From: Litoditis marina
Taxonomy: Eukaryota > Nematoda > Chromadorea > Rhabditida > Rhabditidae
DNA length: 64,000 bases
NCBI GenBank assembly: GCA_964036275.1
Contig: CAXIWQ010000140.1
Coordinates: 1-64,000, forward strand
Direction: 5' to 3'
The position numbers and the translations under genes are program-made. Under the pieces are notes generated by a model. It ran no database searches. It saw only the letters and a list, made by a program, of their open reading frames with translations, and was not told the DNA's origin. Below are positions 37,771 through 49,055 of the stretch, in pieces. Position 1 is the first letter of the stretch. Every line of letters begins with the position of its first letter.

Positions 37771-37908
37771 TTTGTTTCCTAAATGGTAAAATGAAACCTA
37801 ATTTCCTATCGTTATCTGACATCCCCATAGTTGATTACCACACATACAAAGTTTCATTCAAAAACACAGTCGTTAAAAAGTGTTGTCGCGTCGCGTGCAT
37901 GAAATCAA
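37771..37908. other. Central loop region of element 1
   Basis: This unpaired 138-bp core lies between the arms. It is A/T-rich with a GTTGTCGCGTCGCGTGC stretch near its right end. No coding potential or known motif is evident. It differs from copy 2 by one base (T at 37,784, A at 48,931). Confidence 0.7.
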
Positions 37909-38185
37909 TTTTAACATTTATATTCGTGATCGCGATGATCGAAACCCCATAATGCCTCATTTTCAGGCAAATCCATCGATTTTGAAATTTTTGTTGATTC
38001 CGGGTAATTTTTAATTTTTTTTTTTAGTCTTTACGTCCTAAAATTACGTCCTTCGCCCACAAATACGTCTTCCGCCCTAAAAATACGTCCTCCGTAACGA
38101 AAAGTAGACTTTCGCCCCAAAAAGTGAACTTTACGTCCTAAAAAGTGGGCCGCCCTATTTTTACGCCCCTCAGAGATTCAGGCCC
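37909..38185 (-). repeat. Right inverted arm of element 1
   Basis: This is the reverse complement of the left arm. Compared with element 2 it has lost one T (between 38,058 and 38,059), carries A at 38,079 where copy 2 has G, and has one more T in its T tract near 38,015-38,025. The first two changes weaken pairing with the left arm, so copy 2 preserves the older state there. Confidence 0.84.
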
Positions 38186-38188
38186 TAG
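38186..38188 (+). repeat. Probable target-site duplication, right (TAG), element 1
   Basis: TAG precedes ATAGCCGTATG where the empty site has TTG. This fits a 3-bp duplication with one substitution, also present at element 2 and therefore older than the segmental duplication. Confidence 0.55.
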
Positions 38189-38268
38189 ATAGCCGTATGA
38201 ACTTCTTTCTGTAGCTGCAAGGCAAAGAGGTAATAACCGCGTTAATTTGTCTTTTGTGGCTGTGCGCC

Positions 38269-38329
38269 ACAGAAAAGATAGTCGTATTAGGTTTTTGTAG
38301 CTGGGAGCAACATAATTGATAGCCGTATA
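38269..38329 (+). other. Conversion-like patch beside element 1
   Basis: Next to element 1 the array reads CCACAGAAAAGATAG and AACATAATTGATAGCC. The same place next to element 2, and in the empty-site copies, has CCTTAGAATAGATTG and CAGACTTGATAGCC. The patch matches a monomer type at about 56,938 and 60,566, while sequence on both sides still matches copy 2. A short gene-conversion tract explains this best. Confidence 0.65.
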
Positions 38330-41300
38330 AACTTTTTTCTGTAGCTGCAAGGCAAAGAGGTAATAACCGCGTTAAATTGTCTTTTGTGGCTGTGCGCCAC
38401 AGGATATAAAGTCGCATTAGGTTTTTGTAGTCATGAGCAACAGACTTGAAAGCCGTATAAACTTTTTTTCTGTAGCTGCAAGGCAAAGAGTCGATAACCA
38501 CGTTAATTCGTATTTTGTGGCTGTGCGCCACAGAATAGATTGTCGTATTAGGTTTTTGTAGCTGGGAGCAACAGATTTGATAGCCGTATAAACTTTTTTC
38601 TGTAGCTGCTAGGCAAAGAGTCGATAACCGCGTTAATTCGTATTTTGTGGCTGTGCGCCACAGAATAGATTGTCGTATTAGGTTTTTGTAGCTGGGAGCA
38701 ACAGATTTGATAGCCGTATGAAATGTTCTCTGTAACTGCAAGGCAAAGAGTCAATAACCGCGTTAATTTGTATTTTGTGGCTGTGCGCCACAGAATATAA
38801 AGTCGTATTATGTTTTTGTAGTTGGGAGCAACAGACTTGATAGCCGTATGATTTTTTTGTAGCTGCAAGTCAAAATGTCAATAACCGCGTTAATTTGTCT
38901 TTTGTGGCTGTGCGCCACAGAATATAAAGTCGTATTAGATTTTTGTAGCCATGAGCAACAGACTTGATAGCCGTATAAACTTTTTTCTGTAGCTGCAAGG
39001 CAAAGAGGTATAACCGCGTTAATTTGTCTTTTGTGGCTGTGCGCCACAGAATAGATTGTCGTATCAGGTTTTTGTAGCTGGGAGCAACAGACTTGATAGC
39101 CGTATATAACTTTTTTCTGTAGCTGCAAAGCAAACAGTCGATAACCGCGTTAATTCGTATTTTGTGGCTGTGCGCCACAGAATAGATAGTCGTATTAGGT
39201 TTTTGTAGCTGGGAGCAACATACTTGATAGCCGTATAAACTTTTTTCTGTAGCTGCACGGCAAAGAGTCAATAACCGCGTTAATTTGTCTTTTGTGGCTG
39301 TGCGCCACAGAATATAAAGTCGTATTAGGTTTTTGTAGCCATGAGCAACAGACTTGATAGCCGTATAAACTTTTTTCTGTAGCTGCAAGGCAAAGAGGTA
39401 ATAACCGCGTTAATTTGTCTTTTGTGGCTGTGCGCCACAGAATAGATAGTCGTATTAGGTTTTTGTAGCTGGGAGCAACATACTTGATAGCCGTATAAAC
39501 TTTTTTCTGTAGCTGCACGGCAAAGAGTCAATAAACCGCGTTAATTTGTCTTTTGTGGCTGTGCGCCACAGAATATAAAGTCGTATTAGGTTTTTGTAGC
39601 CATGAGCAACAGACTTGATAGCCGTATAAACTTTTTTCTGTAGCTGCAAGGCAAAGAGGTAATAACCGCGTTAATTTGTCTTTTGTGGCTGTGCGCCACA
39701 GAATAGATTGTCGTATCAGGTTTTTGTAGCTGGGAGCAACAGACTTGATAGCCGTATGAACTTTCTCTGTAGCTGCAAGCCAGTAAGTCGATAACCGCGA
39801 TAATTCGTATTTTGTGGCTGTGCGCCACAGAATAGTATTAGGTTTTTGTACCTGGGAGCAACATACTTGATAGCCGTATAACCTTTTTCCTGTAGCTGCA
39901 CGGCAAAGAGTCAATAACCGCGTTAATTTGTCTTTTGTGGCTGTGCGCCACAGAATATAAAGTCGAATTAGGTTTTTGTAGCTGGGGAGCAACAGATTTG
40001 ATAGCCGTATAAATTTTTTTCTGTAGCTGCTAGGCAAAGAGTCGATAACCGCGTTAATTCGTATTTTGTGGCTGTGCGCCACAGAATAGATTGTCGTATT
40101 AGGTTTTTGTAGCTGGGAGCAACATACTTGATAGCCGTATAAACTTTTTTCTGTAGCTGCACGGCAAAGAGTCAATAACCGCGTTAATTTGTCTTTTGTG
40201 GCTGTGCGCCACAGAATATAAAGTCGTATTAGGTTTTTGTAGCCATGAGCAACAGACTTGATAGCCGTATAAACTTTGTTCTGTAGCTGCAAGGCAAAGA
40301 GGTAATAACCGCGTTAATTTGTCTTTTGTGGCTGTGCGCCACAGAATAGATTGTCGTATCAGGTTTTTTGTAGCTGGGAGCAACAGACTTGATAGCCGTA
40401 TGAACTTTTCTCTGTAGCTGCAAGCCAACAAGTCGATAACCGCGATAATTCGTATTTTGTGGCTGTGCGCCACAGAATAGATTGTCGTATTAGGTTTTTG
40501 TAGCTGGGAGCAACAGATTTGATAGCCGTATGGACTGTTCTCTGTAGCTGCAAGGCAAAGAGTCGATAACCGCGTTAATTCGTATTTTGTGGCTGTGCGC
40601 CACAGAATAGTATTAGGTTTTTGTAGCTGGGAGCAACATACTTGATAGCCGTATAACCTTTTTCCTGTAGCTGCACGGCAAAGAGTCAATACCGCGTTAA
40701 TTTGTCTTTTGTGGCTGTGCGCCACAGAATATAAAGTCGAATTAGGTTTTCGTAGCTGGGAGCAACAGACTTGATAGCCGTATGAACTTTTTTCTGTAGC
40801 TGCAAGGCAAAGAGGTAATGACCGCGTTAATTTGTCTTTTGTGGCTGTGCGCCACAGAATAGATTGTCGTATCAGGTTTTTGTAGCTGGGAGCAACAGAC
40901 TTGATACCCGTATGAACTTTTCTCTGTAGCTGCAAGCCAACAAGTCGATAACCGCGATAATTCGTATTTTGTGGCTGTGCGCCACAGAATAGATTGTCGT
41001 ATCAGGTTTTTGTAGCTGGGAGCAACAGACTTGATAGCCGTATGAACTTTTTTCTGTAGCTGCAAGGCAAAGAGGTAATAACCGCGTTAATTTGTCTTTT
41101 GTGGCTGTGCGCCACAGGATATAAAGTCGTATTAGGTTTTTGTAGCCATGAGCAACAGACTTGAAAGCCGTATAAACTTGTTTTCTGTAGCTGCAAGGCA
41201 AAGAGTCGATAACCCACGTTAATTCGTATTTTGTGGCTGTGCGCCACAGAATAGATTGTCGTATTAGGTTTTTGTAGCTGGGAGCAACAGACTTGATAGC

Positions 41301-42429
41301 CGTATTAACTTTTTTCTGTAGCTGCAAAGCAAACAGTCGATAACCGCGTTAATTCGTATTTTGTGGCTGTGCGCCACAGAATAGATAGTCGTATTAGGTT
41401 TTTGTAGCTGGGAGCAACATACTTGATAGCCGTATAAACTTTTTTCTGTAGCTGCACGGCAAAGAGTCAATAACCGCGTTAATTTGTCTTTTGTGGCTGT
41501 GCGCCACAGAATATAAAGTCGTATTAGGTTTTTGTAGCCATGAGCAACAGACTTGATAGCCGTATAAACTTTTTTCTGTAGCTGCAAGGCAAAGAGGTAA
41601 TAACCGCGTTAATTTGTCTTTTGTGGCTGTGCGCCACAGAATAGATTGTCGTATCAGGTTTTTGTAGCTGGGAGCAACAGACTTGATAGCCGTATGAACT
41701 TTTCTCTGTAGCTGCAAGCCAACAAGTCGATAACCGCGATAATTCGTATTTTGTGGCTGTGCGCCACAGAATAGATTGTCGTATTAGGTTTTTGTAGCTG
41801 GGAGCAACAGATTTGATAGCCGTATGGACTGTTCTCTGTAGCTGCAAGGCAAAGAGTCGATAACCGCGATAATTCGTATTTTGTGGCTGTGCGCCACAGA
41901 ATAGATTGTCGTATCAGGTTTTTGTAGCTGGGAGCAACAGACTTGATAGCCGTATTAACTTTTTTCTGTAGCTGCAAAGCAAACAGTCGATAACCGCGTT
42001 AATTCGTATTTTGTGGCTGTGCGCCACAGAATAGATAGTCGTATTAGGTTTTTGTAGCTGGGAGCAACATACTTGATAGCCGTATAAACTTTTTTCTGTA
42101 GCTGCACGGCAAAGAGTCAATAACCGCGTTAATTTGTCTTTTGTGGCTGTGCGCCACAGAATATAAAGTCGTATTAGGTTTTTGTAGCCATGAGCAACAG
42201 ACTTGATAGCCGTATAAACTTTTTTCTGTAGCTGCAAGGCAAAGAGGTAATAACCGCGTTAATTTGTCTTTTGTGGCTGTGCGCCACAGAATAGATTGTC
42301 GTATTAGGTTTTTGTAGCTGGGAGCAACAGATTTGATAGCCGTATAAAATTTTTTCTGTAGCTGCTAGGCAAAGAGTCGATAACCGCGTTAATTCGTATT
42401 TTGTGGCTGTGCGCCACAGAATAGATTGT

Positions 42430-43723
42430 CGTATTAGGTTTTTGTAGCTGGGAGCAACATACTTGATAGCCGTATAAACTTTTTTCTGTAGCTGCACGGC
42501 AAAGAGTCAATAACCGCGTTAATTTGTCTTTTGTGGCTGTGCGCCACAGAATATAAAGTCGTATTAGGTTTTTGTAGCCATGAGCAACAGACTTGATAGC
42601 CGTATAAACTTTGTTCTGTAGCTGCAAGGCAAAGAGGTAATAACCGCGTTAATTTGTCTTTTGTGGCTGTGCGCCACAGAATAGATTGTCGTATCAGGTT
42701 TTTGTAGCTGGGAGCAACAGACTTGATAGCCGTATGAACTTTTCTCTGTAGCTGCAAGCCAACAAGTCGATAACCGCGATAATTCGTATTTTGTGGCTGT
42801 GCGCCACAGAATAGATTGTCGTATTAGGTTTTTGTAGCTGGGAGCAACAGATTTGATAGCCGTATGGACTGTTCTCTGTAGCTGCAAGGCAAAGAGTCGA
42901 TAACCGCGTTAATTCGTATTTTGTGGCTGTGCGCCACAGAATAGTATTAGGTTTTTGTAGCTGGGAGCAACATACTTGATAGCCGTATAACCTTTTTCCT
43001 GTAGCTGCACGGCAAAGAGTCAATAACCGCGTTAATTTGTCTTTTGTGGCTGTGCGCCACAGAATATAAAGTCGAATTAGGTTTTCGTAGCTGGGAGCAA
43101 CAGACTTGATAGCCGTATGAACTTTTTTCTGTAGCTGCAAGGCAAAGAGGTAATGACCGCGTTAATTTGTCTTTTGTGGCTGTGCGCCACAGAATAGATT
43201 GTCGTATCAGGTTTTTGTAGCTGGGAGCAACAGACTTGATAGCCGTATGAACTTTTCTCTGTAGCTGCAAGCCAACAAGTCGATAACCGCGATAATTCGT
43301 ATTTTGTGGCTGTGCGCCACAGAATAGATTGTCGTATCAGGTTTTTGTAGCTGGGAGCAACAGACTTGATAGCCGTATGAACTTTTTTCTGTAGCTGCAA
43401 GGCAAAGAGGTAATAACCGCGTTAATTTGTCTTTTGTGGCTGTGCGCCACAGGATATAAAGTCGTATTAGGTTTTTGTAGCCATGAGCAACAGACTTGAA
43501 AGCCGTATAAACTTTTTTTCTGTAGCTGCAAGGCAAAGAGTCGATAACCACGTTAATTCGTATTTTGTGGCTGTGCGCCACAGAATAGATTGTCGTATTA
43601 GGTTTTTGTAGCTGGGAGCAACAGACTTGATAGCCGTATTAACTTTTTTCTGTAGCTGCAAAGCAAACAGTCGATAACCGCGTTAATTCGTATTTTGTGG
43701 CTGTGCGCCACAGAATAGATAGT
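42430..43723 (+). repeat. 1,294-bp HOR, copy A
   Basis: This ten-monomer unit (one of them 123 bp) is repeated twice downstream. Shared marks are GTATGGACTG, GTCGAATTAGG, GAGGTAATGACCGCG and AACAGACTTGAAAGCC. Copy A has TTTGTTCTGTAGC near 42,612 where copy B has TTTTTTCTGTAGC. Confidence 0.85.
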
Positions 43724-45017
43724 CGTATTAGGTTTTTGTAGCTGGGAGCAACATACTTGATAGCCGTATAAACTTTTTTCTGTAGCTGCACGGCAAAGAG
43801 TCAATAACCGCGTTAATTTGTCTTTTGTGGCTGTGCGCCACAGAATATAAAGTCGTATTAGGTTTTTGTAGCCATGAGCAACAGACTTGATAGCCGTATA
43901 AACTTTTTTCTGTAGCTGCAAGGCAAAGAGGTAATAACCGCGTTAATTTGTCTTTTGTGGCTGTGCGCCACAGAATAGATTGTCGTATCAGGTTTTTGTA
44001 GCTGGGAGCAACAGACTTGATAGCCGTATGAACTTTTCTCTGTAGCTGCAAGCCAACAAGTCGATAACCGCGATAATTCGTATTTTGTGGCTGTGCGCCA
44101 CAGAATAGATTGTCGTATTAGGTTTTTGTAGCTGGGAGCAACAGATTTGATAGCCGTATGGACTGTTCTCTGTAGCTGCAAGGCAAAGAGTCGATAACCG
44201 CGTTAATTCGTCATTTGTGGCTGTGCGCCACAGAATAGTATTAGGTTTTTGTAGCTGGGAGCAACATACTTGATAGCCGTATAACCTTTTTCCTGTAGCT
44301 GCACGGCAAAGAGTCAATAACCGCGTTAATTTGTCTTTTGTGGCTGTGCGCCACAGAATATAAAGTCGAATTAGGTTTTCGTAGCTGGGAGCAACAGACT
44401 TGATAGCCGTATGAACTTTTTTCTGTAGCTGCAAGGCAAAGAGGTAATGACCGCGTTAATTTGTCTTTTGTGGCTGTGCGCCACAGAATAGATTGTCGTA
44501 TCAGGTTTTTGTAGCTGGGAGCAACAGACTTGATAGCCGTATGAACTTTTCTCTGTAGCTGCAAGCCAACAAGTCGATAACCGCGATAATTCGTATTTTG
44601 TGGCTGTGCGCCACAGAATAGATTGTCGTATCAGGTTTTTGTAGCTGGGAGCAACAGACTTGATAGCCGTATGAACTTTTTTCTGTAGCTGCAAGGCAAA
44701 GAGGTAATAACCGCGTTAATTTGTCTTTTGTGGCTGTGCGCCACAGGATATAAAGTCGTATTAGGTTTTTGTAGCCATGAGCAACAGACTTGAAAGCCGT
44801 ATAAACTTTTTTTCTGTAGCTGCAAGGCAAAGAGTCGATAACCACGTTAATTCGTATTTTGTGGCTGTGCGCCACAGAATAGATTGTCGTATTAGGTTTT
44901 TGTAGCTGGGAGCAACAGACTTGATAGCCGTATTAACTTTTTTCTGTAGCTGCAAAGCAAACAGTCGATAACCGCGTTAATTCGTATTTTGTGGCTGTGC
45001 GCCACAGAATAGATAGT
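43724..45017 (+). repeat. 1,294-bp HOR, copy B
   Basis: This is the second copy, at an offset of 1,294 bp. It differs from copy A by AATTCGTCATTTGTGG at about 44,207, a mark that copy C shares. That places copies B and C as the more recent pair. Confidence 0.85.
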
Positions 45018-45705
45018 CGTATTAGGTTTTTGTAGCTGGGAGCAACATACTTGATAGCCGTATAAACTTTTTTCTGTAGCTGCACGGCAAAGAGTCAATA
45101 ACCGCGTTAATTTGTCTTTTGTGGCTGTGCGCCACAGAATATAAAGTCGTATTAGGTTTTTGTAGCCATGAGCAACAGACTTGATAGCCGTATAAACTTT
45201 TTTCTGTAGCTGCAAGGCAAAGAGGTAATAACCGCGTTAATTTGTCTTTTGTGGCTGTGCGCCACAGAATAGATTGTCGTATCAGGTTTTTGTAGCTGGG
45301 AGCAACAGACTTGATAGCCGTATGAACTTTTCTCTGTAGCTGCAAGCCAACAAGTCGATAACCGCGATAATTCGTATTTTGTGGCTGTGCGCCACAGAAT
45401 AGATTGTCGTATTAGGTTTTTGTAGCTGGGAGCAACAGATTTGATAGCCGTATGGACTGTTCTCTGTAGCTGCAAGGCAAAGAGTCGATAACCGCGTTAA
45501 TTCGTCATTTGTGGCTGTGCGCCACAGAATAGTATTAGGTTTTTGTAGCTGGGAGCAACATACTTGATAGCCGTATAACCTTTTTCCTGTAGCTGCACGG
45601 CAAAGAGTCAATAACCGCGTTAATTTGTCTTTTGTGGCTGTGCGCCACAGAATATAAAGTCGAATTAGGTTTTCGTAGCTGGGAGCAACAGACTTGATAG
45701 CCGTA
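45018..45705 (+). repeat. 1,294-bp HOR, partial copy C
   Basis: This third copy matches copy B until about 45,705, where it continues with CGTATAACC rather than CGTATGAAC. From there the array follows the 1,149-bp unit. Its GTCATTTGTGG mark is also found at 35,508, inside the paralogous block. Confidence 0.8.
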
Positions 45706-45869
45706 TAACCTTTTTCCTGTAGCTGCACGGCAAAGAGTCAATAACCGCGTTAATTTGTCTTTTGTGGCTGTGCGCCACAGAATATAAAGTCGAATTAGGT
45801 TTTCGTAGCTGGGAGCAACAGACTTGATAGCCGTATGAACTTTTTTCTGTAGCTGCAAGGCAAAGAGGT

Positions 45870-47018
45870 AATAACCGCGTTAATTTGTCTTTTGTGGCTG
45901 TGCGCCACAGAATAGATTGTCGTATCAGGTTTTTGTAGCTGGGAGCAACAGACTTGATAGCCGTATGAACTTTTCTCTGTAGCTGCAAGCCAACCAGTCG
46001 ATAACCGCGATAATTCGTATTTTGTGGCTGTGCGCCACAGAATAGTATTAGGTTTTTGTAGCTGGGAGCAACATACTTGATAGCCGTATAACCTTTTTCC
46101 TGTAGCTGAACGGCAAAGAGTCAATAACCGCGTTAATTTGTCTTTTGTGGCTGTGCGCCACAGAATATAAAGTCGTATTAGGTTTTGGTAGCTGGGAGCA
46201 ACAGACTTGATAGCCGTATGAACTTTTTCCTGTAGCTGCAAGGCAAAGAGGTAATAACCGCGTTAATTTGTCTTTTGTGGCTGTGCGCCACAGAATAGAT
46301 TGTCGTATCAGGTTTTTGTAGCTGGGAGCAACAGACTTGATAGCCGTATGAACTTTTCTCTGTAGCTGCAAGCCAACAAGTCGATAACCGCGATAATTCG
46401 TATTTTGTGGCTGTGCGCCACAGAAAAGATTGTCGTATCAGGTTTTTGTAGCTGGGAGCAACAGATTTGATAGCCGTATGAACTGTTCTCTGTAGCTGCA
46501 AGGCAAAGAGTCGATAACCGCGTTAATTCGTATTTTGTGGCTGTGCGCCACAGAATAGTATTAGGTTTTTGTAGCTGGGAGCAACATACTTGATAGCCGT
46601 ATGAACTTTTCTCTGTAGCTGCAAGCCAACAAGTCGATAACCGCGATAATTCGTATTTTGTGGCTGTGCGCCACAGAAAAGATTGTCGTATTAGGTTTTA
46701 GTAGCTGGGAGCAACAGATTTGATAGCCGTATGAACTGTTCTCTGTAGCTGCAAGGCAAAGAGTCGATAACCGCGTTAATTCGTATTTTGTGGCTGTGCG
46801 CCACAGAATAGTATTAGGTTTTTGTAGCTGGGAGCAACATACTTGATAGCCGTATAACTTTTTTCCTGTAGCTGCACGGCAAAGAGTCAATAACCGCGTT
46901 AATTTGTCTTTTGTGGCTGTGCGCCACAGAATATAAAGTCGAATTAGGTTTTCGTAGCTGGGAGCAACAGACTTGATAGCCGTATGAACTTTTTTCTGTA
47001 GCTGCAAAGCAAAGAGGT
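45870..47018 (+). repeat. 1,149-bp HOR, copy A
   Basis: Nine monomers, three of them the 123-bp form (1,170 minus 21). Marks are CCAACCAGTCG, TAGCTGAACGGC, TTTTGGTAGC (about 46,184) and TTTTAGTAGC (about 46,695), all found again 1,149 bp later. Confidence 0.87.
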
Positions 47019-48167
47019 AATAACCGCGTTAATTTGTCTTTTGTGGCTGTGCGCCACAGAATAGATTGTCGTATCAGGTTTTTGTAGCTGGGAGCAACAG
47101 ACTTGATAGCCGTATGAACTTTTCTCTGTAGCTGCAAGCCAACCAGTCGATAACCGCGATAATTCGTATTTTGTGGCTGTGCGCCACAGAATAGTATTAG
47201 GTTTTTGTAGCTGGGAGCAACATACTTGATAGCCGTATAACCTTTTTCCTGTAGCTGAACGGCAAAGAGTCAATAACCGCGTTAATTTGTCTTTTGTGGC
47301 TGTGCGCCACAGAATATAAAGTCGTATTAGGTTTTGGTAGCTGGGAGCAACAGACTTGATAGCCGTATGAACTTTTTCCTGTAGCTGCAAGGCAAAGAGG
47401 TAATAACCGCGTTAATTTGTCTTTTGTGGCTGTGCGCCACAGAATAGATTGTCGTATCAGGTTTTTGTAGCTGGGAGCAACAGACTTGATAGCCGTATGA
47501 ACTTTTCTCTGTAGCTGCAAGCCAACAAGTCGATAACCGCGATAATTCGTATTTTGTGGCTGTGCGCCACAGAAAAGATTGTCGTATCAGGTTTTTGTAG
47601 CTGGGAGCAACAGATTTGATAGCCGTATGAACTGTTCTCTGTAGCTGCAAGGCAAAGAGTCGATAACCGCGTTAATTCGTATTTTGTGGCTGTGCGCCAC
47701 AGAATAGTATTAGGTTTTTGTAGCTGGGAGCAACATACTTGATAGCCGTATGAACTTTTCTCTGTAGCTGCAAGCCAACAAGTCGATAACCGCGATAATT
47801 CGTATTTTGTGGCTGTGCGCCACAGAAAAGATTGTCGTATTAGGTTTTAGTAGCTGGGAGCAACAGATTTGATAGCCGTATGAACTGTTCTCTGTAGCTG
47901 CAAGGCAAAGAGTCGATAACCGCGTTAATTCGTATTTTGTGGCTGTGCGCCACAGAATAGTATTAGGTTTTTGTAGCTGGGAGCAACATACTTGATAGCC
48001 GTATAACTTTTTTCCTGTAGCTGCACGGCAAAGAGTCAATAACCGCGTTAATTTGTCTTTTGTGGCTGTGCGCCACAGAATATAAAGTCGAATTAGGTTT
48101 TCGTAGCTGGGAGCAACAGACTTGATAGCCGTATGAACTTTTTTCTGTAGCTGCAAAGCAAAGAGGT
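47019..48167 (+). repeat. 1,149-bp HOR, copy B
   Basis: This is the second tandem copy (TTTTGGTAGC at about 47,333 and TTTTAGTAGC at about 47,844). The block around element 1 has only one such unit. This duplication therefore happened in copy 2 after the segmental duplication, or was lost from copy 1. Confidence 0.87.
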
Positions 48168-48640
48168 AATAACCGCGTTAATTTGTCTTTTGTGGCTGTG
48201 CGCCACAGAATAGATTGTCGTATCAGGTTTTTGTAGCTGGGAGCAACAGACTTGATAGCCGTATAAACTTTTCTCTGTAGCTGCAAGCCAACAAGTCGAT
48301 AACCGCGATAATTCGTATTTTGTGGCTGTGCGCCACAGAATAGATTGTCGTATTAGGTTTTTGTAGCTGGGAGCAACAGATTTGATAGCCGTATGAACTG
48401 TTCTCTGTAGCTGCAAGGCAAAGAGTCGATAACCGCGTTAATTCGTAATTTGTGGCTGTGCGCCACAGAATAGATAGTCGTATTAGGTTTTGTAGCTGGG
48501 AGCAACATACTTGATAGCCGTATAACCTTTTCCCTGTAGCTGCACGGCAAAGAGTCAATAACCGCGTTAATTTGTCTTTTGTGGCTGTGCGCCACAGAAT
48601 ACAAAGTCGTATTAGGTTTTTGTAGCTGGGAGCAACAGAC

Positions 48641-48643
48641 TTG
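48641..48643 (+). repeat. Probable target-site duplication, left (TTG), element 2
   Basis: Same junction as at element 1, at an offset of 11,147 bp. Confidence 0.55.
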
Positions 48644-48917
48644 GGACCTGAATCTCTGAGGGGCGTAAAAATAGGGCGGCCCACTTTTTAGGACGTAAAG
48701 TCCACTTTTTGGGGCGAAAGTCTACTTTTCGTTACGGAGGACGTACTTTCAGGGCGGAAGACGTATTTGTAGGGCGAAGGACGTAATTTTAGGACGTAAA
48801 GACTACTTTTGAAAAAAATTACTCGGAATCAACAAAAATTTCAAAATCGATGGATTTGCCTGAAAATGAGGAATTAGGGGGTTTCGATCATCGCGATCAC
48901 GAATACGAATGTTAAAT
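48644..48917 (+). repeat. Left inverted arm of element 2
   Basis: This arm is identical to the left arm of element 1 as far as I can see, and pairs with 49,056-49,332. Confidence 0.85.
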
Positions 48918-49055
48918 TTTGTTTCCTAAAAGGTAAAATGAAACCTAATTTCCTATCGTTATCTGACATCCCCATAGTTGATTACCACACATACAAAGTT
49001 TCATTCAAAAACACAGTCGTTAAAAAGTGTTGTCGCGTCGCGTGCATGAAATCAA
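48918..49055. other. Central loop region of element 2
   Basis: A 138-bp unpaired core, differing from copy 1 only at 48,931. No gene or recognised motif. Confidence 0.7.

Larger units (their letters stand above)
37497..38185. mobile_element. Foldback/MITE-like element, copy 1 (689 bp)
   Basis: This is non-satellite DNA interrupting one monomer. Its ends are inverted: it starts GGACCTGAATCTCTGAGG, and the reverse complement of its end starts GGGCCTGAATCTCTGAGG, one mismatch. The arms are about 274 and 277 bp and separated by a 138-bp loop region. No open frame of transposase size is present, so it is non-autonomous. The flanks show TTG/TAG, which could be a 3-bp target duplication with one mismatch. 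The superfamily is unresolved; DNA transposons with GG-starting termini and 3-bp duplications are candidates. A second copy lies 11,147 bp downstream and arose by duplication of the host array, not by a second transposition. Confidence 0.88.
34861..39718 (+). repeat. Segmental duplication containing the element, copy 1
   Basis: This block of satellite plus foldback element is paralogous to 44,857-50,867. The offset is about 9,996-9,998 bp at the left (for example GTCATTTGTGG at 35,508 and 45,504). It is 11,147 bp around the element because copy 2 gained a 1,149-bp tandem unit. Private one-base deletions in copy 1 (AGCTGGAGC near 35,430 and 36,578) distinguish the copies. Confidence 0.86.
38186..48643 (+). 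repeat. Satellite array, domain 7
   Basis: About 81 monomers between the two foldback elements. The left part (to about 39.72 kb) is the right flank of the first element and is paralogous to 49.3-50.87 kb. The middle contains three tandem copies, the last partial, of a 1,294-bp unit. The right part contains two 1,149-bp units and then the left flank of the second element. Small private indels occur at about 39,010 (GAGGTATAACC), 40,692 (GTCAATACCGCG) and 39,770 (GAACTTTCTCTG). No gene is seen. Confidence 0.94.

Noticed and set aside
37497..38185. Autonomous transposon with a transposase gene
   Set aside because: The element is 689 bp with about 80 per cent in inverted arms. No coding frame of useful length exists in the core.
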